A DNA stretch of 32,559 nucleotides from Chrysochromulina parva (lineage: Eukaryota; Haptophyta; Prymnesiales; Chrysochromulinaceae). The position numbers were made by a program, and so were the translations under genes. The notes under the pieces were generated by a model, which was not told the origin of the DNA, ran no database searches, and saw only the letters and a list, made by a program, of their open reading frames with translations. The stretch's first letter is position 1, and each line of letters opens with the position of its first letter. This document shows positions 18,523-30,100 of the stretch, in pieces. Location of the stretch: NCBI GenBank assembly GCA_002887195.1, contig PJAB01000242.1, positions 1-32,559 of the forward strand. Reading direction: 5' to 3'.

Positions 18523-18697
18523 GATGCGTGTGCGTATATGCTTCGGGTATATGCATATGCGATTATCTCTCGGCGTCCTGCTGCGTGACGCCCAAAGTTA
18601 CGCAGCTGTGAACTCAACGTGAAGGTGTCGATCGTTTTACGTAACAGTGAAGTTTTTGGTGTGTTGTGAAATTCTGAGCTGTGAATCCTTCGCAAAA
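18523..18697. promoter_or_regulatory. Short gap upstream of the CHR-transporter gene
   Basis: 175 bp between two plus-strand genes, holding the 3' UTR of one and the promoter of the other. It contains ATATGC-type palindromic patches near 18535-18560. No gene is seen. Confidence 0.4.
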
Positions 18698-21540
18698 ATG
18701 CCTGACTTCGTTCCCTTAGAGGCCGACGATGACGCGGACGAGCTGCTATTCCGCGCTGCTCATCGGAGTCACAGCGGCCGCGGCGGTGCCTCGTCCTCGT
18801 ATGGCTACGCGCCGCGTCGCCAGCCCTCGTCGCCTCTGCCGCAGCCCTCGCCTTCCGCCGCCGCCATCCGGGCCAACGTGACTGCGGCGGCCAAGGTGGC
18901 GGCCGAGGGCCACCGCGCCAATGAGCGCGGCGAGTTCGCCCTGGCGGCGCGCCGCTTTGAAGAGGCGTTCGCGCTCGCGCCCGAGGGCGGGGGCGCGGCC
19001 GAGGAGGACATCAAGGCGGGCTTCCTCCTCTCGGCCGCCAACATGAACCTGAAGGCGGGTGAGCTCGCGCAGGCCAGGGAGGGGTACTGGCAGCTGCTAG
19101 CGCGCCCGCGGCTGAGCATCAAGGTGCGGCAGGCATGCGAGGAGAAGCTGCGCTTTGCGGCGGCGGAGGAGGAGAAGCAACATGCGGTTGAGCAGAGGCG
19201 GATTGCCGAGGCGGCGGTGCGTGCCTCGTGGAGGCCGACGCTCATCGACCAGGAGACCGAGGCTGAGCGCGTGCTGCGCGCTGCGGCCGAGCGGCGCGAG
19301 GCGGAGGAGGCGGAGCGCGAGCTTGCGGCGAGGCTGGCCGAGGAGGAGAGACGTCACGAGGAGGAGGAGCGACGTCTGCTCGAGCAGCTCGAGGGGGAGG
19401 AGCGAGCGGCGCTCGAAGCCGAGGCAGCCGCACAAGCGATCGCCGCCCTACAGGTGCTGACCCGAAAATCGAACCCGAGCCCGAAGACCCGAACCCGAAC
19501 CCGAACCCAGCCTCACTAGCGATCGCCGCCCAACAGGCGACACCGGCGGCAACGACGGCGGCAACGACGGCGGCAACGACGGCGCGGGCGACGCGCACTG
19601 TCGGCGGCGGCGGCGGCAAGTCAGCGAGCCGAGCACGGAGCGCGGCGGCCGTCTCGTCAACCAGTGCCGCGAGCAACTCCGGTTCGACCGCCTCTTCCAG
19701 TTCGAGTGCCTCTTCCGGTTCGACGGGGCACTGCATTGGGGTCGATGGTGCTCGTGGCAGCGAGTCCTCCCATATTAGGAACGAGGCCTCCATGGCGTCC
19801 GCGTCGACGTCGTCGGGGGACGGCCACGAGGCTCTCGTGTTGGTGGCGCATCGCTTCGGCTGGCTCGGCCTGACGTCCCTGGGGCCGCCGAGCGCGCAGC
19901 TCGCCCGGCTGCGTGGGGAGGCATGGCGCGCGTCCCTCATCGACGACGCCGCGTTCAGCAGCCTCGTCGCACTGCTTGACGACCTGCCAGGGATGACCAC
20001 CGTCCAGATGAGCGCCGCCTTGGGAGCACTGATGAGCGAGGGGCCGCAGGGCGCTCTCGTGGCGGCGGCGGCGTATGGAGGGCCGAGTGCGCTGATGATG
20101 GGGCTCATCGGCCTTGTGGGCTACCGGTCCAGCGAGAGCGGCGAAGAGGACGAGGGCGACGAGGACGATGAGGGCGGGTTCGGCGGCCGGTTGGTGATGT
20201 CGGTGCAAATGGGGCTGGGCGCGGCCGCGGTGGCGCTGCTGGCACATACGGCCCAACGGCTGCAGGGCTCGCTTGCGAAGCGCGAGGAGCGTGCGGTCTG
20301 TGTGGCGACAGCGGCGCTCGCCGTGTGCGCGCCGACACTCCGATGGACCTTGCCGACGCTCTTGTTGGGCGCGGCGGGCGCGGGGCTACTCCGGCGCTGG
20401 TCCATCTTGCGTGCACGTGGGCTGTTGCGGCGGGACGGCGGCGCGGCCAGCGCGGACGCGGCGGAGGCAACGGTGCCTTGCCAGCCCGCGCTCGAGCATG
20501 CACGAGACGCTCAGGACGGCGCCGAGAGTGCCCAGGGCGGCGCTCACGGTGGCGATGAGCGTGCGGGCGAATATGAAGAGCGTGTCGCCGCCGTGCGCGC
20601 GGGACGGGACCCGGATCGCGTGCCGACCGTTCCGATCCCAGTGCCGCCTGCGTGGGCCCTCGCATGCGCGGTGCTGTGGGTCGGAGTGCCTGTCGCTCTG
20701 CTGCTACTCCGCGCCTCGCCGATGGCAGGCTGGCCAGAGCGACTCCTCGAGCCTTCATACCGAAGCGCCATGCTCCTTTGGGCCGACGGGCACGCCGCCC
20801 TCGTCCCCTTTGTCCTGCGTGAGGCGGCGCCGATGCTCGTACCGCGCGCGTCGCTGCTCGGGGCGATCGCCCTCGCTCATGCTCTTCCAGGACCGGCGAT
20901 GCTCAGCTTGGGCGCCTTCGTGGGCGCCTCGTATGCGGGCCCTCTGGGCAGCGTGCTCGGGTTTGTGGCCATGCACGCTCCTTCGCTCCTCGCCACCCTC
21001 GCCGCGCTGCCACACTGGGAGCGCCTGCGCGGGTCACTCTGGCTCCGTGCGGCGCTCGGCGCGGTGCATGCAGCCTCAACCGGCATAGTGCTCGCCGCGG
21101 CGCTCCTCGTCTTCAGCGTCGCGAGCGCGCCGCCCCAGCAGGCGATCGCCCTGATCACATTCGCCTCGCACCACTCCGCGTGGCCCGCGAGCGCCCTTCG
21201 CGTGCCGACGAATGCGCATGGGGCCCTCACGGTTGCCATGGGAGGCGCGCTCGGCGTCCCCTTTTGCCTGCCGTGGCTGATGGCCGTGCCGTCGCCGCCG
21301 CCGCCAGGCCACACAACCGTTGACGTTGCTGCTGCGAGCCCGAGGCAGCCGGGCGGCGCATCGGTGCCAGTGCCAGCCTCGCCGACTGATGCCGTGCACC
21401 CCGGCCCCGCCGCCGCCGCCGCCGTGACGATGCAGCCGCCGCCGCCGCCGCCGCCGCCGCCCGCACCCAACCCCCCCGATCCAAGCCCACCGCCGCCACC
21501 ATGGCCCGAGCCCCCGGCGGAGGTGGGATGGAGGGAGTAG
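18698..21540 (+). CDS. TPR-like/coiled-coil region fused to a two-domain CHR (chromate-type) transporter (two exons)
   Basis: Model: exons 18698-19453 and 19537-21540, phase 0, 919 aa. Residues 50-135 look like a TPR/MIT-type helical bundle (EGHRANERGEFALAARRFEE), followed by a charged coiled coil to 252 (ERELAARLAEEERRHEEEER). After a Thr/Ala/Ser-rich linker come two CHR domains typical of full-length ChrA. The first (about 350-480) has HRFGWLGLTSLGPPSAQL and LLDDLPGMTTVQMSAALG. The second (about 670-790) has HAALVPFVLREAAPMLV and AHALPGPAMLSLGAFVGA. An acidic loop (EEDEGDEDDEGG) and a hydrophilic linker lie between them, with several hydrophobic helices, and the C-terminal ~85 residues are Pro-rich. 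ChrA exports chromate in bacteria; algal CHR proteins are linked to chromate/sulfate handling, but the substrate here is unproven. Alternative: two genes, a 273-aa coiled-coil protein (18698-19519) and a transporter starting at ATG 19792. The transporter frame is open without stops back past the intron, which favours fusion. Confidence 0.7.
19454..19536 (+). other. Proposed intron, 83 bp, GTGCTG...CAACAG
   Basis: The exon ends GCC GCC CTA CAG, the intron opens GTGCTG and closes CCAACAG, and the next exon starts GCG ACA CCG. The splice joins the coiled-coil frame to the transporter frame in phase 0. The last 23 exon bases (19431-19453) recur as the last 23 intron bases (19514-19536) with two mismatches. 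The middle holds CCCGAA/CCCGAG units. Confidence 0.6.
19546..19584 (+). repeat. 12-bp tandem repeat encoding Ala-Thr-Thr-Ala
   Basis: GCGGCAACGACG is repeated three times in the linker before the first CHR domain. Confidence 0.8.
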
Positions 21541-22281
21541 AGTGTAGGCTGCTGGAGTACCGCCCGATGGCCCCACGAACCGCCCCTCATGACCGAATGG
21601 TTCTTGGTTGGAGGAATCCAATCGGATCTCATCTGGCGAAGCGTCGCGGGTTGTGGTCTTCACGCAATCGAATACGAACCGGAAAACGTTACTCGGACTC
21701 GGTTGGACTCGGTCGATTAATAGCAAGCGTAGCATACTGCCGGCTGAGCAACCGTGGTGCGTGGCGTGGAGAGTTTACAATTTACATAACGTTTCAAGCG
21801 CTCCTCGCGCGAGCCGGACCGCCACGCCCGCGCCAGACCCGCGGCCGCCGCACCAGCACGGTCGCCGGGGCGCGGGCGGCGCCCGGCGGGGCGCCCGGGC
21901 CCGCGCGGCAACCCGCCCCGCCGCCGGCTATCGGCCGCGGGCCCGCCGCCGTGTGCGTGAGCGTGTGACACTCGACGTGAAATACGCGACAGTCACGCCG
22001 GTAACAAAATAGATCACGTGGTCACAGACAAACACATAACACGGCACCCACCGGGATACTGAGCTCTGAGGACAAACAGCTCTGTTTTTACTGAGGATGC
22101 ACATACGCTAGAGCCCTCCTCCCCCGCGAGCTGCGAGTCGTCCCGCACACGCTTTCTCATGCAAGCTCGACCCCGCACGCCCCGTCGCAGCTTGAGGATG
22201 GGCATGACTCTCTCCACAGCGCACTACTCCTCGGTACCTTCACAGCTTGAGGATGGACCTTCACAGCTCGAGGATGGACCT
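21541..22281. other. Gap between convergent genes (CHR transporter and rotatin); no gene supported
   Basis: 741 bp of 3' flanks. It holds a very GC-rich, self-complementary patch near 21830-21960 and the repeat units next to the rotatin stop (22187-22299). Overlapping open frames here lack motifs. Confidence 0.4.
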
Positions 22282-22299
22282 TCACAGCTTGAGGATGGA
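22237..22299. repeat. 21-bp tandem repeat, three units, spanning the rotatin stop codon
   Basis: Units at 22237-22257, 22258-22278 and 22279-22299 share CCTTCACAGCTYGAGGATGG. The rotatin stop lies in the third unit. A further related copy at 22188-22208 extends into CATGAC like the coding copy at 22285-22305, a 97-bp offset. On the minus strand the coding tail MSILKL plus stop is thus echoed several times downstream. Confidence 0.9.
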
Positions 22300-24083
22300 C
22301 ATGACCGCGCCTATCGCGCGCAGGCAGTCGCCGAGCAGCTCGCGCTCGCCACAGCGCTCGCCATCGATGGCCGGCGTCGCCAGCATCGCGCGCGTGATCA
22401 GCGCCGCCTCCGCCGCACGCAGCGGCGCAAGCAGCGCAGGCTGACGCATCGCGCCCTTGGCCCGCTCGCACCTGGCTAGCAGCGCCCAGAGCGCCGCCGC
22501 CGCACGCGCGGCGAGGAGCAAGTCCGAGGGATGAAGCGCGCGCAGTAGCGCCGGGAGCGCACGGGGCTTGGCGAGGAGTGCGGCGCGCCCGTCAGCCAAG
22601 AAGGCGAGGTTGCGCAGCGCGAGCGCGGCGGCATAGCGCGCCGTGTTCAAACGGCTCTCGAGCGCGCTCAGCAACGCCTCAAAGGCATCGGGTAGCTTGA
22701 GGATCGCGGCGGCGCCTTCAGCTTCGAAGGCGAGGTTGGCGAGCAGCTCGACGATCGGAGCCGCACGTCGCTCGTCTGTCGAGCCGAGGATGCGGCTGAG
22801 CATCGGCACGGCACGTGGGAGGAGCTGTGCCTTGAGCAGCACGGCGCGCGATTCGGGCGCCGTCGCGAGCGAGCGCAGCACGGCCCAGCCGTACGCCCAG
22901 TGCGCCTCGGGCAGCGGCGGTGACGAGGCGCGGGCTGGCTTGCAGAGCAGCTGCATCACGAGCGTCGGCAGGCAGCGCCCCTTCGAGTCCGTGTACGCGG
23001 CGAGGGACGCTTTCGCTGGCGCACAGTGCGCCACGTGGTTGCAGAGCAGTGTAAGCACTGCAGTGCGCACGGGCGCGTGGGAGCGGCCGAGCGGCCACAG
23101 CCGAAGCAGCAGCAGGGGCAGCTGCATCGTGACGCTCGCCAGCTGGGCCTCTTCGCAACCACCGAGCAGATTCGAAAGCAAGCCCAAGCTCGAGAGCATC
23201 TGATCGAGCAGCTCCGTACGGTAGATGAGCTTGTCGGCGGGCGCGTCCTCGTCAGCCGCCGCGGCGGCCGTAGCAAGGGCGAGTCGCCCCATGGCATTGG
23301 CCGTGGCCTTGGCCTTGGCCTTGGCCGCCGCCTTGACCTCGGGCGGTGGCGTCGTCGCGAGCGCGCGCAGGTCGTCGATGCGCCCAACGAGGGTTGGCAA
23401 GAAGCCGCGGCGTAGGAGGGCGAGCTTGGCGCTGAGCGAGACGCCCACGAGGGCGCGCAGCGCCGCCGTCACGGGCGGCAAGCTCGCTGGCTGGCGCGCG
23501 CCAAGTGTCTCGAAGAGCTCTAGGAGAGCTTCGGCGAGCATGCCGCCCACGCCGGCGCCCCGCACGGCGTGCGCCCACCTCGGCGCCTCGGCCTCGGCCT
23601 CGTCATCGTCGGCGGCGGACAGCGGCTGGTCGAGGGAGCTCGCCTGCGACGGGTTCGCTCCATCGAGAAGCGCCGAGATGAGCGCGCAGCCGCCCAGGCG
23701 CAGAGCGAGGGGCTGCCGAGCATGCACGCAGCTCATCACCGAGAGGGCCCACGGCGCAGAGCCGAGGCGACAGCCGAGGAGCGCCAAGCGCGCTTCGCTC
23801 ATCGTGGAGAGGAGTAACGACCAAAGCCGAAGCGCCTCAAGGTGGGCCTCGGCCGCGGCGTCGGCGGCCGCCGCGGCGGTCGCGGCGTGTGCGGGCGCAT
23901 CGAGGAGCTGCTGCACGGCCTCGAGAGAGTAGGGCGCCGGCGCGAGCGTGAGGGCGAGTGGCGAGCCGAGATGAACGCCGAGATCCACCTCTAGAGGCAC
24001 CGGGATGGTTGGTGCGGAGGCGTCCTCGAGCTGCGAGCCCCGGTCGGCATCGTGACGAAACGCGTCGTCGCGGTCACCAAACG

Positions 24084-24126
<43 letters not shown>

Positions 24127-27100
24127 CTCCACCATCGTCTCGTCCACTGCGCGCATCCTTCCGGCGCTCGGCACGGTGCTCGGCAGCGAGCCGAGAGCGG
24201 CGAGGGCCTCGACCAACCCCGAGTCGTCCCCACGCGTCGTCGAGCGCCGTTCCGAGCGCATCCCATGCACCACGACGGCGCGTGCCTGGGCCGCTGTGGG
24301 GAAGTGCACTGTCGGAGTCCGCAGCGAGCCCGAGAGCATCGGCGCGAGGGCATGCAGCAGCGGCGTCCGGTGCAGCAGTGTCATCGCCACGGGCGTGTGC
24401 GCCACCGGCAGCGGCGCTTCGGTGCCGCCGCCGCCGGGAGGGAAGGAGGTGAGGGCCGCGGGAGGATCGTCAAGAATGCATCGGAGCATGCGGAGCAGCG
24501 CCGCGCGCGCGCGATGTACCGTGGGCAGCGTGTGCCTCAGCCAGTGGACCGTTTGCATCTCGCTCATCGTGCGAGACACTGCACGCTGACGCGCCGCCGC
24601 TGTCGAGCCCGGCGCAATGGGCGGTGGCGCAGCGGCGGGTGCGCCCGCGCCGGCGCCTCCGCTCGCGCCAGCCGCCTGCCCGGCGACGAAGGCGGCCCAA
24701 TGATGATCGACGTGGAGCCAGCGCATCGCGCCTTCCCAGCGCGCTTTGGCTTGCAGGCACTGTCCCATCTGTGCCGGCTTCAGCTCGAGCAGGGCGACGA
24801 CGAGGTCGGCAGCCAGTCCGATGCATGCGGGCGAAGCGTACGGTTCGTCAAAGAGGCCGAGCAGCTGCTGTGGAAGCCGGTGTGACACGAGGCGCGCCCA
24901 GAGCTCATGCCGGCCCAATCGCCATTCCACAGGGCCAGAGGTCGCGTCCGACGCGGCGGCCGCCGACGCGGCGCTGCGCTCCTCGCCACCGAGGTCGCTG
25001 GCGGAGGCGGCGACTGCCGCGCTGCCCGGCTCCTCGTCGTCGGGCGCGCTCACGCAGAGCGTGAGGAGCAGGTGCAGCGCGGCGGCGCGGCAGGCCGCGG
25101 GCTGGGCGGGCTGGAGCGCCTGCCGACACGTGAGCGAGAGTACCTCCGGTAATTGGGAAGCCAATTGCATGCGTGCCGAGGGCGCGGCGGCGAGGGCGGT
25201 GGCGATGCCGGCGGCCGCGGCGCGCGTGGGCGCATCCTCCGCGCGGAGCAGCCTCAGCAGCCAGCGGAAGCCGTGCGCCCACAGCCAATGCAGCCCCTTC
25301 TCCCCACGAGAGAGGACGATGCGGAGTGCCGAGGCCACCGCGGAGGCCGCCGGCCGGAGGCAGCACGCGTGCCGGACCGAGCCCGCCTCGTGCTCAGCGG
25401 AGGCGGCGCCCACGAGCGAGGGCAGGATGGTAGCGACGCGCGCCGCCAGCGCCGGGGGCGCGCGCTTGCCATGCGAGACGCCGAGCGAGAGCGCGTCCGC
25501 GAGGAGGGTGAGGGCGAGGCGCCGGACGTGCGTGGGGGGGGGGCGCCTCCCGTCGCGCACGGCATAGCCCGCATTCGAGTAGGGTGCGCTCGTGTACTGG
25601 TCCGCGAGCAGCGGCAGAAGCGGCCCCTGCTCAAGGAGGACGCGCCTGGCGTGCGGGTAGGCGCCGATGAGCGCCAGGGCGAAGCGCAAGATCCCACAGC
25701 GGAGCGCGGCGCGCGGCTGCGCCGGGGAGGGTGCCGTCGCCGGGTAGTCGCCGATCGAAAGGCCGCCGTCGCCGGTACGATCGAGCACGCGCAGGCCGAC
25801 CACGGCGAGGTGGTCCAAGAGCACTCCCGGTGTGAAGTGAACAGATAGACGGGGCGGGGGGGCGAGGTGGTCCAAGAGCACCGACGGTGGGGGGGTCGAG
25901 AGCGTCGTCTCGAGCGCCTGCTGCTCGAGGGCGCGTGTGAGTGCGCCGAGGAGCGCACTCAGCAGTTGGTCGTCCTCGTCCGTTGCAGGCTCGATGGTCA
26001 GCAGCCGCAGCAGCGTCGCCTTCGGTGGAGAAGCCGCGAGGGCGCTGAGGATCGGATGCACGGGCGCGACGGGCGCGTCGACGCTCGAGACGGCGCCCTG
26101 GATTGATGGCGAGGCGGCGGAGGCCATCGCCGCAAGGGCGTTGACTGCTCTGTCGTGCGCGCTCGGCGGGGCGTCCGAGGTCGGAGCGGCCGCATTGAGC
26201 TGCGTGAGCAGCTCAAATGAGGCGCACACGGCGTGCAGCTCGGCAATGCTTGCGTAGCACGAGGCGTGGTCGCCGCACGTGTCGAGCAGCGCGAGCGCGG
26301 GCGCCGCCGCCAGCCGCGGCGCCAGCCGCCCGGCGCGCTCGACCGCGGCCATCGTCAGCGCCGTCGGCGCCAACGCTGCGGGTGCCAGGGCGAGGGCGTC
26401 GGGGGGGGGCGGCGCGGCAGACAAGGCGCTCGATGAGGAGCAGAGGGCGGGCTGGGCACGGCGTGCCTCCCGTAGGGCGCGCCGGCTCGCGAGAGCGCTG
26501 GTGACGCGTGCGTCGGGTGCGAGGCTGTGGAGGTCATCAGCGGCCATCGCCACCGCACGGGCCGCTGTGGCCTGTCGACCCTGTCCAGCCGCCTCCGGCA
26601 GACCAAAGCAGTGGACGACTTGGAGGGGTGGGGACAGCATGCCGGAGGCGATGGCCGCGGCCGCCGCGGCCGGGGGCGGCGTGACAAGGTGCGGCAGCCT
26701 CGAGCCATCGACGCTTGAGGCGGCGGCGACGGCGGCGGCTCCGTCAAAGAGGAGCGCACAGAGCACGGCCCGCAGCGCCGCCCGCACACGTGCCGCCGGG
26801 TGCAGCGCCAGACGAGCAAGGAGCGCGAGAGCGGGAGTCGAGCCGAGGTAGGCCGCACGTGCTGTGTATGAGGTGATGAGGAGGGCGCGGAGCAGTTGCA
26901 GCAACGAGCTCGCCAGGGCAGCGGACTCGTCGTCGGCGGCGGCCGCGGCTGCGTCGCCCGCACCCAAGCGCGCGTCGCCGACAACGTCGTCCAAGACCAT
27001 CGCGAGGTCTGTGAGGAGGGTGGAGGCGCTCGAGGCGCTCGCGCCGGCGCCGGCGGCCTTGGCATCGAGCGCGGGGGCAGCGGGCGCGAGGCGGCTGTGG

Positions 27101-30100
27101 AGCGCGTGGCTGATGGCGAGCAGCGTGAGCTGATCGGCCGCCGCGATTCGGATCCAAGGCTCGAGGGAGGTCGTGGGGAGGATGGCGAGCAAGTTGTCCA
27201 GCTCCTTGGGCTCAAGGCTGACCTGCCCCGCCGCCGCCGCCACCGCCGCCGTCTTGGGCATGCCGACCGAGGCAGGAGCGGCAGAGGCCGACGCCGCGGT
27301 GGCCGAGTCCGAGGCAGCTAGCCCGTGCAGAGGCGCCGAGGTGATCGTGCTAGTGGCCCCTCGGCCTTGTGCAGCAAACTCGTCGGCGGCGGCGATGACG
27401 GTCGCGACGAGCAGCTGCGCGGCACGTGTGGCGATGCGTACGTCCCGGTGCAACAGCAGGCGCAGCAGCGCTGCGAGGCGCACATGGCCCCCCGAGGCCT
27501 CGAGCAGCAGCGAAAGCACGGCCTCGCCGTGGGCAGAAGCTGAGGCCGCCGCGGCGGCGGGCAGACGAGCCGTCGCGGATCCGTCGGCGCTGCCCTGAGC
27601 GCCATCGTCGGCGGCAGTGTCGTCATCGTCGTCATCGTCGCCATCGTCGCCGCCGTCGCCCTGAGGCAGGGGCGGCGGCGGCGGCAGGTGCGCCTGCCAG
27701 AGCGGCACGAGAGGTAGCCAGCCGAGCCGCTGGCGGCCGTCGCTCTCCGCAAGCAATGAGAGAAGGATGGCCTGGGCCAGCTTCGCATGGCGCGCAACCA
27801 CGGCCTCCTCCTCTGCCTCCTCGGCTGACGCTCGCGACGGCGCCTCCACGGTGGCGCTTGCGACGGCGTCGATGAGGGAAGGGGGCTGGTGCAAGGCCGT
27901 GTCGACGAGCAGGCGAAGCAGCAGCGGTCGGTTGAGCATCTCCACCAACGAGCTCAGCTCGGCCTGCGCGGCCGCCTCGGCCGCCTCCGCCTCGGCCGCC
28001 GCCTCCTCCGCCTCCGCCTCGGCCGCCGCCGCCGCCGCCGCAACCGCGTTCGCGTTCTCCTCCACCGAGAGAGGCCCACCGTCAGCAGCGGCAAGGCGGC
28101 CGGCGGGCGGGCGTGACGGACGCGGCGGCGGCTCCCGCCAAAAGATGCTCAGCACCTTCTTCAAGGTGACTTCACGCACTCCTGCCTGAGGGTGCGCGAG
28201 GCAGCGACGCAGGGCCGCCTCGACAGCAGCCACCCCCTCGTCCTCGCTGCCGCCGGGCTCGCAGCAGCAGCAGGCGAGCTCGACGACGGCACTCGGCAGT
28301 GCAGGCAGGTGCAGATAGGAGAGCGCAGGCACGCACTCGCCAAGCGCCGCGCACTCGCGCGCCACCGCGCGCGCCCGCTGCCCCGGCATCGCCCGCCCCA
28401 GTCGCTCACGCAGCGGCGGTCTCGTCAGGCTCTCGAGGGCGAGGGCGGCTTGGGCGGCACGCTCGACGCGTGCGGCGGCGGCAGCGGCCTGCGCGGCGGG
28501 CGGGTCGAGCACGCCCAGGCAGCGGCTCGCGCTCTCGTGAGCGCTTGGTTCACAGATCTCGAGGTACGCGTCCGCCACAAAGGCCACCAGCAGCGCAGAC
28601 AAGCCCGGCGGCGCCGCGAGCGGCAGCAGCTCGCGCGGGCACGCCGCCACGCAGGTGAGCGCGAGCAGGAGCAGTGGGAGGTCCGCCGGCTGCAGCTCAG
28701 CCCATCCAGGCGCCTCCTCGGTGGCTGGCAAAAGCCGCCGAAAGCGGAGTACCCCGAGCATCGCGTCTAGATGGGCGCGCCACAGCGCTGCAGCCGCGCG
28801 TATGATGGCGTCCGCGTCGGCCGGAGCCGACTCCGCCGCCGCCGCGACCGCCGCGACCGCATTGGCGGCATCCTTGGACGCGACGGCGTCGGAGGCGCGC
28901 ATCACGGCGAGCACGTCCGCGGGGGGCGTGTACAGCAGAGGTACGGTGCGGTGCAGCAACGGCAGCGCAGCGGGCGCGGCGTCGGGGTGACGGAGCAGCG
29001 GCAAGACCGCCGTCCACACTGCATCCGCCACCTGCCACGGGGCCCAAGCAGCCGGCTCACCCATCAGCCCCCCGCCGGGCGGCGCAGGCAGCCACGCCGC
29101 CGCCGCCGCCGCCGCCGCCGTCGCGGCGCTGCGCCCTCCCCCTCCGGCGGACGTTACATGAAACGGCAGGCCGAACTCCTCGGCCTCGGTGAGCGCCGTC
29201 GTGGGCGGCGCGAGCTGGTGCGCGCGGTCGGGTGCGTCCGCGGCGTCGTGAAGGGCCGCGTGGAGCTGCGCGACGAGCTCCGTCGCGCACGTGAGTGCCG
29301 CGAGCGCCAGGTCACCCAGCTCGCTCCACTCCGTCGTGCGCAGCAGAGAAAGCAGACCCTTAAGCAACGACGGGCGACGGAGGAGCGCGCCCGCCGGCAG
29401 GTCGTGGCAGAGCGCGCCGCCGACGCTCGCGCACGTCTCGCGCAGCACGCGCCCGTCGGACATCTGCAGCCGTACCGAGGCCTCGAAGAGCGCTTGTTCG
29501 TCTGCGCGCCCCAGGGCCACCGTACCAGCGAGATCCATCCAGACAGGACAGGGGAATGAGACTGAGGTCGCGCCGACGCCGCCGACGCCGCCGACGCCGC
29601 CGTCACGGCCCTCGCGGCCACCTCGTGCGGGGGCGGGGTCAGAATGCGTGTACACGATTGGAGCCTCGCCTGGGTGCGAGCCACCCGCTGCGCCAAACTC
29701 GAGGGCACGCGACGCGCTGCTGACGGCGCCACCCGGGCGAGCGAAGATCGGCCGAGCACCGCCGGGCGGCGGCGGCGCTGCTGGCGGAGTGCGATCGAGA
29801 GCGATGGGTCGCTCAATGGCGGGAAGATCGCCCACCGGATGGCGCAGGATGGCCTCGACGGCGCGTGATGCAGCGGCGGCGACGGCATCCTCGCCACCGC
29901 CCGGCGGCGCGGCCTCGAGCGAGGCCGCCTGCACACGCTGCAACACGCCTATGGCACCGGCCAGAACGAACTGGCGTGCAAAGCCGGCGTCAGACGAGAG
30001 CTTGTCGATCAGGGCGAGCGTGTCGAGCTGCACGGATGGCAACGAGTCGGGCAAGCTGGTCAGGGACACGAGCTTGGCAGGAAGGTCTGCCGACCGGCAC

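Noticed and set aside
19792..21540. CHR transporter as an independent gene starting at 19792
   Set aside because: Kept only as the alternative. The frame is open without stops back beyond 19537 and joins the upstream gene in phase, and no promoter-sized gap is left.
21410..21540. Pro-rich end of the CHR protein as a functional SH3-type ligand tail
   Set aside because: The runs come from CCG triplet repeats, and low complexity alone does not support a function.
25804..25881. The 57-bp repeat in rotatin as an intron
   Set aside because: The GT and AG available at the repeat edges would remove 58 bases and break the frame; the unspliced sequence stays open.
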